From contig JAEEGN010000161.1 of the NCBI GenBank assembly GCA_016280345.1, positions 1 through 10,967 on the forward strand: a DNA stretch of 10,967 bases, read 5' to 3'. Under the pieces are notes generated by a model. It searched no databases and was not told the DNA's origin. It worked only from the letters and a program-made list of their open reading frames with translations. Position 1 is the first letter of the stretch. Each line of letters opens with the position of its first letter. The translations under genes and the position numbers were made by a program. Below, piece after piece: positions 1-6,801 of this stretch. Source of the DNA: Selenomonadaceae bacterium. Lineage in GTDB: Bacteria; Bacillota; Negativicutes; Selenomonadales; Selenomonadaceae.

Positions 1-667
1 GGTCGAGTGTCTCCACCGTGGCCCAGTTGTCGATGAGCAGAAGCGACCGTTTCGCGCTCCCGATCAACCGTTCCACGAACACGCGCGCGTCCCACAGCTG
101 GCCGTTGTAGAACACGCCCTGTAGCGGCGGCGTCTGCGTCTGCACGAAGAAAGCCACCTTGTTCTTCAATTCGGCGATGTCGTCATCATGCTTGGCGAGC
201 CGCCGGTCCATCTTGTCCTCCAGCTGGTTCAACCGTGAATTAACAGAATAACCACGAAGCAGGTATTCCCTCAGCACGCCTGTTGCCCATTGCCTAAAAC
301 GAGTACCCTGGACTGATTTGACACGATAACCAACCGATATGACAACGTCAAGGTTATAGAATGCGACCTGGTACGTCTTGCCGTCGCTGGCAGTATATGC
401 ATTTTTTGCATAAACTGAATCTCGACTTAATTCACCCTCTTTGAAAATGTTGCCGACATGTCTTGCAATAACCGATTGATCCCTACCGAACAATAACGCC
501 ATTTGCTCCTGCGTCAACCATACCGTCTCGTTTTCTAGACGGACATCCAAATGCATCGTATCATTTGGCTGGTACACGACAATCTGGTTTTCATTCAGGC
601 CGCCGCCAATCCCTGCCTGGGGAATGTGCGTTGGCACTCCCGATGCATCCGACACTTTTCGTTTCAT
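1..667 (-). CDS. RhuM-family DNA-binding protein, partial (3' end outside window)
   Basis: The reading frame is open from an ATG at 667 to the window edge, giving 222 residues with no stop. AGAAAGGA lies about 8 nt before the ATG and supports this start. Residues 48-75 (VWLTQEQMALLFGRDQSVIARH) form a helix-turn-helix. Residues 85-140 hold the RhuM signature: a DGKTYQV turn, YNLDVVISVGYRV, and FRQWATGVLREYL. Residues 143-172 look like a short coiled coil. From about residue 180 (PPLQGVFYNGQ, then SAKRSLLLIDN) the sequence resembles the PLD-like C-terminal module found on some ORF6N/RhuM-type proteins, but it is cut before any catalytic HxK could appear. RhuM was named as a Salmonella pathogenicity-island protein. 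Relatives are frequent beside type I RM genes, and their biochemical role is not settled. It lies on the operon's strand but about 340 bp downstream, so it is probably a separate transcript. GC is about 40-45% for the N-terminal half and near 60% for the C-terminal half. Confidence 0.85.
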   Translation of the reverse strand, partial: MKRKVSDASGVPTHIPQAGIGGGLNENQIVVYQPNDTMHLDVRLENETVWLTQEQMALLFGRDQSVIARHVGNIFKEGELSRDSVYAKNAYTASDGKTYQVAFYNLDVVISVGYRVKSVQGTRFRQWATGVLREYLLRGYSVNSRLNQLEDKMDRRLAKHDDDIAELKNKVAFFVQTQTPPLQGVFYNGQLWDARVFVERLIGSAKRSLLLIDNWATVETLD

Positions 668-785
668 AACCGATTCCTTTCTCGCGCCCGCGCTCCCCGA
701 ACCGTCCGGAGCGTACCCACGGGCACGTCACGCGAATAGGTTATCATCTTCACAGCCAGATTCCTAGATGGGAAACTGTAAAATT

Positions 786-796
786 ATTGTAACAAT
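786..796. promoter_or_regulatory. Small palindrome upstream of the RhuM gene
   Basis: The sequence reads ATTGT-A-ACAAT, two perfect 5-bp arms around one central base, in an AT-rich patch about 120 bp before the RhuM start. It could be an operator for that helix-turn-helix protein. It is short enough to arise by chance. Confidence 0.25.
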
Positions 797-830
797 TCCA
801 ATACATCTCCGGCACCACTCGCGCTGGGAG

Positions 831-850
831 GGTCGCGCTCCTGCGCGACC
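831..850. repeat. GC-rich hairpin, candidate dispersed palindrome
   Basis: GGTCGCGC and GCGCGACC form a perfect 8-bp stem with the 4-nt loop TCCT. It lies in the gap between the operon and the RhuM gene, and no T-run follows it on either strand, so it is not a standard intrinsic terminator. The form suits a dispersed intergenic palindromic repeat, but only one copy is present in this window. Confidence 0.45.
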
Positions 851-959
851 GAAGAATTGGTAGGACATGCTGCCGAACGTAGCAGAGGATTGCAGCATTG
901 CCCTCATTCTTCCTTGCCTTGAGAATACCCGCGGAGGACACAGAGGGCCGTTTCCCTCC

Positions 960-988
960 GCGCCTGTGAGGCGCATTTCAAGCCTCAC
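960..988. repeat. Two overlapping hairpins downstream of the operon
   Basis: GCGCCT-gtg-AGGCGC (960-974) is a 6-bp stem with a 3-nt loop. GTGAGGC (966-972) also pairs with GCCTCAC (982-988) as a 7-bp stem with a 9-nt loop. The two are mutually exclusive. They lie just past the last ORF of the operon (stop at 1011-1013) and could slow transcription or protect the 3' end of the mRNA. No U-tract follows in the minus direction. Confidence 0.4.
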
Positions 989-995
989 GCATTCC

Positions 996-1023
996 CCTAC
1001 TCCACCACTCCTACTCCACCAAT
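996..1023. repeat. Two tandem copies of a 14-bp unit
   Basis: CCTACTCCACCACT (996-1009) is followed directly by CCTACTCCACCAAT (1010-1023), with one mismatch. The stop codon of the small ORF at 1011-1013 lies inside the second copy. The small palindrome GGGTC-T-GACCC follows at 1025-1035. The cluster suggests repeat-derived sequence at the 3' end of the operon. Confidence 0.6.
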
Positions 1024-1220
1024 GGGGTCTGACCCTCCGCCCCCCGCTTCTTTGTCAGCACCTTGGAGATTTTTAAGGCCTTATCATCATCTTCAGAGAA
1101 AAGGGACAGAAAACCATATCTATCTACTTGCACTGAATTGAAATCTTCTTCTCGGCACAAAAACCGCTCTACTGTATCTATCTGCAATACGTTACCAGCA
1201 ATATCAACGTCACATTTCAT
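1011..1220 (-). CDS. Small unknown protein, 69 residues
   Basis: I do not recognise this protein. The start at 1220 is chosen because AGGAG (1225-1229) lies 4 nt before its ATG. An in-frame ATG at 1259 would add 13 residues but has no Shine-Dalgarno. The protein is acidic in the middle (VERFLCREEDFNSVQVD, then LFSEDDDKALKIS), has no membrane segment, and could be one small beta/alpha domain. The last 15 or so residues (from KKRGAEGQTPLVE) read through the GGGTCTGACCC palindrome and the 14-bp tandem repeat, so the original C-terminus may have been replaced by repeat DNA. It starts 47 bp past the GIY-YIG stop and is probably the last gene of the operon. AT-rich codon use matches the GIY-YIG gene rather than the RM genes. 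It may be a real small gene or a remnant. Confidence 0.5.
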   Translation of the reverse strand: MKCDVDIAGNVLQIDTVERFLCREEDFNSVQVDRYGFLSLFSEDDDKALKISKVLTKKRGAEGQTPLVE

Positions 1221-1267
1221 TCTGCTCCTGCTCTCTTGCCGTTTCAAACAATACGCCATTGACTTAT

Positions 1268-2161
1268 TTATAGATTCAATGAACTTGTACGAGAGTTCGA
1301 CCGGGACATATTAGTCGTATGACCATGCGACAATCTTCCCCGACGCAAAATGTCAAGAGGCTCGCCATTGGCATTGCGCCACTCAGCCCATCCATTCGTA
1401 CTGCCGCCCAACACAAAGTCCGAAGCACCACTTGGCGTCTTAAAACTTACTATCTTCTTCAGAATGAATCTCCCCTGCTTATCCTTTATGATTTGCTTGC
1501 TCTGCAATAGGGACTTCCGCTGTTCATTATACTTTTCCAAGTTTACCGGTTTCTCCATGTCAATTCTTGAACCAGGCAAAACATCAAACCGGCCCTCTGC
1601 ATAACGGCCATAAGCCACAATTCCATTCCTTTTCGTCTGCCACTCCCCCTTATCACCTAATGGTTTCTTGTCAATGTTCCAGCCCAAAGCAGCCATCAAA
1701 AACTTTATATCTGCGAAATAATTTTCAACAACTTGTTGCTGGTAGATGCTGATCTTAAACTTCGGGTCTACCTTGTTGTCACTGTCATACCGTTCTGATT
1801 CAACAATTCCCTTAATCGCCAAAGATTCAAGTGCGCTTATGATGTCCAGACGAAAATGCTCATCTTTCGACAAGAACATTACCGCAAGTGTCCAGAACTC
1901 TTTATTCGCTTTGTGATCATAGAGCCGCCCAATTCCATTTGTGGTCTGTCCCGCATACATCTTAGGCAAATCAATGCCTTCCTTGTCCTCTATGAGAAAG
2001 TAGATCCCGTGTTTGGGCAACTCGTTAGCAAGTGTCTTCGCATCTTTAACGGCTTCTCGCGGAATGACGAGTGCCTCAACAACAGATCCCTCAATTCGAC
2101 ATCTGCGAACCCCATTGGGGTTGCCTTCCAAATAATAGGTTACTACATTCTTGAATTTCAT
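1268..2161 (-). CDS. GIY-YIG nuclease family protein with DUF4357 C-terminus
   Basis: This 297-residue protein has a GIY-YIG-like core: GIYFLIED at 52-59, then MYAGQTTNGIGRLYDH at 68-83 with the family's conserved arginine (R79), and KEFW at 87-90. It fits a GIY-YIG DNA endonuclease fold, with YAGQ where many members have YIG. Residues of about 165-275 match DUF4357 (for example FVLGGSTNGWAEWRNANGEPLDIL). About 25 basic, serine-rich residues follow that point and are not part of the usual domain. The start is well supported: AAGGAGG (2168-2174) lies 6 nt upstream and spans the radC stop codon, coupling the two genes. GC is near 40%, below that of radC and hsdR, so this gene probably joined the operon separately. 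Proteins of this type often accompany RM genes. Cleavage of DNA is inferred from the fold. Confidence 0.85.
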   Translation of the reverse strand: MKFKNVVTYYLEGNPNGVRRCRIEGSVVEALVIPREAVKDAKTLANELPKHGIYFLIEDKEGIDLPKMYAGQTTNGIGRLYDHKANKEFWTLAVMFLSKDEHFRLDIISALESLAIKGIVESERYDSDNKVDPKFKISIYQQQVVENYFADIKFLMAALGWNIDKKPLGDKGEWQTKRNGIVAYGRYAEGRFDVLPGSRIDMEKPVNLEKYNEQRKSLLQSKQIIKDKQGRFILKKIVSFKTPSGASDFVLGGSTNGWAEWRNANGEPLDILRRGRLSHGHTTNMSRSNSRTSSLNL

Positions 2162-2172
2162 AAGTCGCCTCC

Positions 2173-2832
2173 TTACAGCATCCCGTTTTCAAGGAAACTG
2201 TAATACTCTTTCCGATTGAAGATGATGTGGTCAAGAAGCGGAACGCCTACGATTTGACCTGCCGCCTTGATCTTGCGCGTGACATCCTGGTCGGAGGGTG
2301 ACGGCTCTATCGTGCCCTCGGGATGGTTGTGCGCGAGGATCACGCCACTTGCCTTTTCCGACACAGCCCTTGAAAACACCTCTCGTGGGTCAAGCCCCGC
2401 CTTGTCCAAACCGCCGACGGCAACCGTGTGCGTGTTGATGACTTCATTGGCGCCGTTGATCGTGATGCAAAGCACATGCTCTTGCCGCTGGAAGGCAAAA
2501 TGCTGAACAAGCTGCATGACATCCTTGGTTTCGAGAATCCGAAGCCCTTCGGGTTTGATCCGACGCCGGGCAAATTCAAGTGCCGCCAGAACTTTGGTCG
2601 CCTTCGCCGCACCGACTCCGGGCATGATCAAGTCTTCAAGCTTGATGTCAAGTCCTTTGCCGTCGATGTGCTTGACAAAGGCTTTGGCCATCGTCATGAC
2701 ATCCATCTGCGCATTTCCGCTGCCCAGCAGAATCGCCATAAGCTCTTCATCTTTCAATGCCGCCGCACCGAGGCGCGCAAGCTTTTCGCGAGGACGGTCG
2801 GCCTCTAGCATGTCCATGACTTTCTTTGCCAT
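2173..2832 (-). CDS. radC: RadC family (JAB/MPN domain) protein
   Basis: At 219 residues this is full length for RadC. Residues of about 1-95 are the N-terminal helical region with a helix-hairpin-helix-like turn (PGVGAAKATKVLAALEFARR, 71-90). The JAB domain follows, with QEHVLCITINGANEV at 117-131 and the metal-binding set H168-N-H170 and D181 in AHNHPEGTIEPSPSDQD. The usual RadC motif is HNHPSG; here serine is replaced by glutamate (E172). The C-terminus GVPLLDHIIF is typical. RadC was once linked to DNA repair in E. coli, but that is disputed. Family members are common on mobile elements and in defence regions, and the true activity is unknown. The gene starts 1 bp after the hsdR stop (TAA-T-ATG), so its expression depends on the RM operon, and its own stop lies in the ribosome site of the GIY-YIG gene. 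Confidence 0.93.
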   Translation of the reverse strand: MAKKVMDMLEADRPREKLARLGAAALKDEELMAILLGSGNAQMDVMTMAKAFVKHIDGKGLDIKLEDLIMPGVGAAKATKVLAALEFARRRIKPEGLRILETKDVMQLVQHFAFQRQEHVLCITINGANEVINTHTVAVGGLDKAGLDPREVFSRAVSEKASGVILAHNHPEGTIEPSPSDQDVTRKIKAAGQIVGVPLLDHIIFNRKEYYSFLENGML

Positions 2833-2833
2833 A

Positions 2834-5764
2834 TTATGCAGCCCTCAGGGTTTGAATGATCACGGCCGCCATGCTGTCGAATATCGCCCCATCGTCCTGG
2901 TACTTGACGTCGGCAACCTCTTCGTAACGCCCGTGTTCCAAATAGATGTCGCTGATCTGGTTGTGAACCTGCTTGCGGTATGTCCCGAAAAGATAGTCGT
3001 CATCGGCTTTGTTGCGATCAACAGTATCCTTCACATCGGGGTCCTGTAGTTTCTGCTCCGTAACTTGCCGGATGAAAAGCGCCTCCTCGTCCGTGATGTG
3101 GAACTTCTCCTTGATCTCTTCAATCATCTCCTGGACCGTAACCTTCTTCTGCGGGACTCCCGGACCATGTCCTTTCCGGCTCGGCTTCAGTACGACCTGT
3201 CCGCTACCGGAACGGACTCCGACAAACTGCACGCTCGCCTTAATGACTTCTGTGTGCCGCATGGCCTGCATCAGATCGCTCATCGTCCCTTGTTTGATGA
3301 GCTGGCGTCCGACAATATCCGCGAAGATGTACATCTTCATCATCGCCTCGCCGAAGTCGAAATCCTTCTTGAAGAAGTCAATCTGCTTCACATACTTGGC
3401 CAGCAATAGCACATAGTCTTTCCGGGCACCCCAATCTTTCACCCTTTCCTGGAAGAACGACCTCAGCACACCCACTTGATACTGTATCTGAGCATCCGTC
3501 GCGGTCTTGGCAGTATCGGCAAATGTCTCGATCTCTTCCTTGGTGAACACGTTGGCGTTCAGTATCGCGTCATATAGCTCTTTGGCCCGATTGGGGTCGG
3601 GTGGGTCGGGCGTATAGGGCGACCCCTTCCGATACTTGGCGAACGCCTTGAGAATCGCATCGGCGTTGTTCGTGAAATCCACGACCACGACCCGGTCTTT
3701 TCCCGGGTATTTGCGGTTAAGCCGCGAGACAGTCTGAACGGCATTGCGGTCAACTATCGGCTTGTCGATGAACATCCCTGCCAACAACGGCTGGTTGAAC
3801 CCAGTCTGAAACTTGTTGGCGACGATCATGATGCGGTAGTCGTCGGTGTCGAATACGTCTTCTATCTTCTGCCCTTCTCTCAATCCGTTCACCTGATGCT
3901 CGGTGATGGTTTCGTTCGTCTCGGGATGAACGAAATCCGCAAAGGCGTAAAGAAGCTTGTAGGACGCATGACGTTGCCTGAGTTTTTCGGCAAGGATCTG
4001 GTAGTACAGAAGTCCTGTCGGACGCGAGGGCGCGACGATCATCGCCTTCGCCCGCCCGTCCAGCATATCCTTGATCTCACTGTCGAAATACCGCAGCATC
4101 ACCTCGGCCTTGTACTGCACAATGCCGTAATCGCTAAAAGCGATGTTCTTCAGCGCCTTTGCGACAAGCCCCTTCGGGAACTCTTTCTCCTCGTTGGACG
4201 TCGGGACATAAGAGCAATGGAGGTTGTAAAGCGTCTTGTAAGACACAATGCTCGACGCCACGTCAACGATATAGCCCTCCTGTATGGCCTCGGCCTCGGT
4301 ATAGGTGTCGAATGGTTCTCCGAACAGATCGACCGTCGCCTGCGAGGGTGTGGCGGTGAAAGCCACGAACATCTGGTTTCCGGCATGTGCCCGGATGATG
4401 TCAGCCTGCTCCTGTTCCTCGTCAACATCTTGCTCGACTTCACGGAACGGCACGCGCATGTCGGCGGCACGCTTGCCGTCCTGGTCGCGATGCGCCTCAT
4501 CGATCAGAAACGCGACCCGCCGTGTTCTGAGCGCAGGGTCTTCCTTTAGTTTGTCGAGAATGTAGGCAAGTTTCTGCTGGGTCGTGACAATGATCGTCTT
4601 TGGCGCGATCTTCCGGCTGAGATTGCCGTGCAGGAAGTCATCAACGTCCTCGGACTTGTCCGAGAGGCCGACCTTGTCTTTCAAATGCGTGAACTTGGCG
4701 ATGTCGTCCTTAATGTTCTTGTCGAGCGACTTTGCCGCAGTGACGATGAACACCGTCTCAACCAGCTTCTCGCTCGTCCCCGCCTTGTACAGACTTTCCA
4801 GCTTGGACGCCAGCCAGCAGATCGTGAGCGTCTTTCCGCTACCTGGTGCATGGTTAGCAAGATACTTCTTGCCGATGTCACCATTGGCGGCGAAATGCTC
4901 CTGAATGTTCGCGGCGATGTTCTTGACGCATCGTTCCTGGTGGAAACGCGGATAGATCGTGAACGCCGGCCGCGCGGGATCGGTTTCGGTCGCCGGCTTT
5001 TCCGGCACCCTCACCAGAAAGAAGGCGATATCCTCCAACAGATTCTCAGGTGCGAGAACCTGATCGTACAGAAACTCGACCGGATATTCGCCCTCGGTCT
5101 TCGGCACGTTGACGAGTCCTTGGTTGTGCCAGCGGAAATTGTCGGCCTTTCGCGGATCGGTCGCAACTTTCACCTCGGTCGTGTCCGCGGCGATGTAGGC
5201 GAACGGATGCTGGAAAATCTTCTTGGAATGGTCACGCCCGACATACTGATCGACGGCATCGCTGACCGTCTGGTTCTGCTCGTGCTTAAGTTCTATGCAG
5301 ACAATCGGCAATCCGTTCAGGAAGATCACGATGTCGATCTCCTTGTTCGTCTCGCCAAAATAGAAATGGTGGCGGAACGCAAACCGGTTCTGCCTGTAAG
5401 CCTCCCATGTCGCGCTCTGCTCGGAGCGCGGACGCGCAAAGTACAGCTTGAAGTCCACGCCACGGACCTTGAACCCCTCGCGGATGACAAGCCACATCGG
5501 CCTGCGGTGCAGTTCGCTCCTGAGCGCCTTGAAGAACTCGTCCCGCGTATCGTCACCGTAGTTCTGCGCCACGCGCCCGACCTCTTCCGGCTGCGAGGCG
5601 GTGACGAACGCCCACAACACGTCTTCGGCGATAAAGTTCTCCTGGTCCGTAATCTCGCTCTGCTCCAGAGCGGTGTATTTGAGCGTGTCGCCTTTGTATC
5701 GCTTCAGCAGCTCATCGCAGATGTGCTGCTGGAACTGGAGTTCGGGCTGGGAGTTGGTGCTCAT
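2834..5764 (-). CDS. hsdR: Type I restriction enzyme, R subunit (HsdR)
   Basis: This 976-residue protein is the motor and nuclease subunit. The N-terminal PDDEXK nuclease is visible as EIDIVIFLNGLP then IELK, placing catalytic D144, E158 and K160. The superfamily 2 translocase follows: Walker A APGSGKT at 306-312, Walker B/DEAH as LIDEAHRD at 420-427, motif III FTATP at 469-473, motif V IMIVANKFQTGFNQP at 645-659 and motif VI QTVSRLNRKYPGK at 677-689. The C-terminal third is helical and charged and would dock on the methylase. Length is usual for the family and every key motif looks intact, so the protein should be active. It would pump DNA using ATP after HsdS recognises an unmethylated site and cut at a distance. 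The ATG overlaps the stop of the DUF1016 gene (ATGA), with TGGAGG about 10 nt upstream. Confidence 0.97.
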   Translation of the reverse strand: MSTNSQPELQFQQHICDELLKRYKGDTLKYTALEQSEITDQENFIAEDVLWAFVTASQPEEVGRVAQNYGDDTRDEFFKALRSELHRRPMWLVIREGFKVRGVDFKLYFARPRSEQSATWEAYRQNRFAFRHHFYFGETNKEIDIVIFLNGLPIVCIELKHEQNQTVSDAVDQYVGRDHSKKIFQHPFAYIAADTTEVKVATDPRKADNFRWHNQGLVNVPKTEGEYPVEFLYDQVLAPENLLEDIAFFLVRVPEKPATETDPARPAFTIYPRFHQERCVKNIAANIQEHFAANGDIGKKYLANHAPGSGKTLTICWLASKLESLYKAGTSEKLVETVFIVTAAKSLDKNIKDDIAKFTHLKDKVGLSDKSEDVDDFLHGNLSRKIAPKTIIVTTQQKLAYILDKLKEDPALRTRRVAFLIDEAHRDQDGKRAADMRVPFREVEQDVDEEQEQADIIRAHAGNQMFVAFTATPSQATVDLFGEPFDTYTEAEAIQEGYIVDVASSIVSYKTLYNLHCSYVPTSNEEKEFPKGLVAKALKNIAFSDYGIVQYKAEVMLRYFDSEIKDMLDGRAKAMIVAPSRPTGLLYYQILAEKLRQRHASYKLLYAFADFVHPETNETITEHQVNGLREGQKIEDVFDTDDYRIMIVANKFQTGFNQPLLAGMFIDKPIVDRNAVQTVSRLNRKYPGKDRVVVVDFTNNADAILKAFAKYRKGSPYTPDPPDPNRAKELYDAILNANVFTKEEIETFADTAKTATDAQIQYQVGVLRSFFQERVKDWGARKDYVLLLAKYVKQIDFFKKDFDFGEAMMKMYIFADIVGRQLIKQGTMSDLMQAMRHTEVIKASVQFVGVRSGSGQVVLKPSRKGHGPGVPQKKVTVQEMIEEIKEKFHITDEEALFIRQVTEQKLQDPDVKDTVDRNKADDDYLFGTYRKQVHNQISDIYLEHGRYEEVADVKYQDDGAIFDSMAAVIIQTLRAA

Positions 5765-6801
5765 CGGCTCTTGTCCTCCAACAACAACGCCTCCTCGATC
5801 GCCGCGCGCTCGCGCTGCAACTCAAGGCTAAGCTCCTCGACGGTCGGAAGGTGAAGATGATACTTTACCGCGAACAGATTCCGCTCGTTCTCGTTGAGGG
5901 TGTACTGGATGACCGCTTCGTCCCTGTCGGAGCCGAGAACGATTCCTATCGGCGGATTGTCGCCCGGATTCATCATTTCCCGCTCGTAGTAATGCTTGTA
6001 AAGCTGCATCTGCCCGATGTCCTGCGGCGTCACCTTGCCGACCTTGAGGTCGATCAGGACAAAGCATCGCGCAATGAAATTGTAGAACAGGAGGTCGCAA
6101 TGATAAGTCTCGTCCCCGATCTGTATGGGGCACTGCTCCCGCACAAGCGCAAATCCGCGACCAAGTTCCAGCATGAACGTTCTGAGGTGCTTGACCAGCC
6201 CCGCTTGAAGGTCCTTTTCCTTGTACTCCGCCGGGGAGACTCCGGCAAACTCCAGGATCGCAGGACTGCGGACGATGTCCTGCGCGTCCACCTTCCCCTT
6301 CTTGACCAGCTTTCCTGCCGTCTTCAAATCGACATGATTGTGAATAAGGCGCTGGTAGAACTCAGTCGATATCTGGCGCTGCAGATCGCGCACGCTCCAG
6401 CTACACTTCACCGCTTCGGACAAATAGAAGTCGCGCGCATCTCGGTTGTCCACGGCCGCCAGCAGACGGTAATGGGACCAACTCAATTTGTCACACAGCG
6501 TGTGACAATTCGGGAACGCCAGATACACAAGGCGCATGTAGCGCAGATTCGTTCCCGTATAGCCCGGGCCGAACTCGGCGGTCAGCTTCTGTGAAAGGCC
6601 CTTTATAAGCCCATCCCCGTACTTCGCGTGATCGGCGCCTCCCTGCTTCTCGACAATCTCCCGCCCGACGTTCCAGTACGCCAAGACCATCTCCTTGTTG
6701 GCGACGGCATAGACTTTTGCACGCGCCTTTGCTATGTAGCGGCGGACGTTCTTGTAAAGCTCGGCCTCGACCGATTCAACAACCTGGACTTTCCTTTTCA
6801 T
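5761..6801 (-). CDS. DUF1016/YhcG-type PDDEXK nuclease domain protein
   Basis: This 346-residue protein has the two-part layout of the YhcG/DUF1016 family. Residues of about 10-165 form the N-terminal helical, DNA-binding-like part, with VLAYWNVGREIVEKQ at 39-53, then GYTGTNLRYMRLVYLAFP and LSWSHYRLL at 106-114. Residues of about 175-330 form the PDDEXK-like nuclease part: YHCDLLFYN (D236), FVLIDLKVGKVTPQDIGQMQLY (D251, K253, Q264). Aspartate stands where the classical motif has glutamate (DLK for ELK), which is common in this family. The gene overlaps hsdS upstream and hsdR downstream by 4 bp each, so it is translated as part of the RM operon. YhcG-type genes are known neighbours of type I RM loci. 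Their substrate is unknown to me; a branched-DNA or accessory nuclease is a guess. No internal damage is seen. Confidence 0.92.
   Translation of the reverse strand: MKRKVQVVESVEAELYKNVRRYIAKARAKVYAVANKEMVLAYWNVGREIVEKQGGADHAKYGDGLIKGLSQKLTAEFGPGYTGTNLRYMRLVYLAFPNCHTLCDKLSWSHYRLLAAVDNRDARDFYLSEAVKCSWSVRDLQRQISTEFYQRLIHNHVDLKTAGKLVKKGKVDAQDIVRSPAILEFAGVSPAEYKEKDLQAGLVKHLRTFMLELGRGFALVREQCPIQIGDETYHCDLLFYNFIARCFVLIDLKVGKVTPQDIGQMQLYKHYYEREMMNPGDNPPIGIVLGSDRDEAVIQYTLNENERNLFAVKYHLHLPTVEELSLELQRERAAIEEALLLEDKSR

Larger units (their letters stand above)
668..1010. other. Intergenic region with small inverted and direct repeats
   Basis: I see no convincing gene in this 343-bp gap. The short open frames lack ribosome sites and recognisable protein patterns. 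It holds several structured elements listed separately: an ATTGT-A-ACAAT palindrome (786-796), a GC-rich hairpin (831-850), overlapping hairpins (960-988) and the start of a 14-bp direct repeat (996-1023). The promoter of the RhuM gene must lie here or further up, but I cannot pick a clear -35/-10 pair. No hairpin is followed by a T-run on the minus strand, so a factor-independent terminator for the long operon is not obvious. Confidence 0.6.

Noticed and set aside
996..1035. CRISPR-like array
   Set aside because: There are only two 14-bp tandem units without spacers. No longer regular repeat series exists in the window.
4628..5854. Long open frame (408 codons) on the plus strand opposite hsdR
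   Set aside because: It is a shadow of the hsdR nuclease and Walker A region. It has no recognisable domain and crosses the hsdR/DUF1016 junction.
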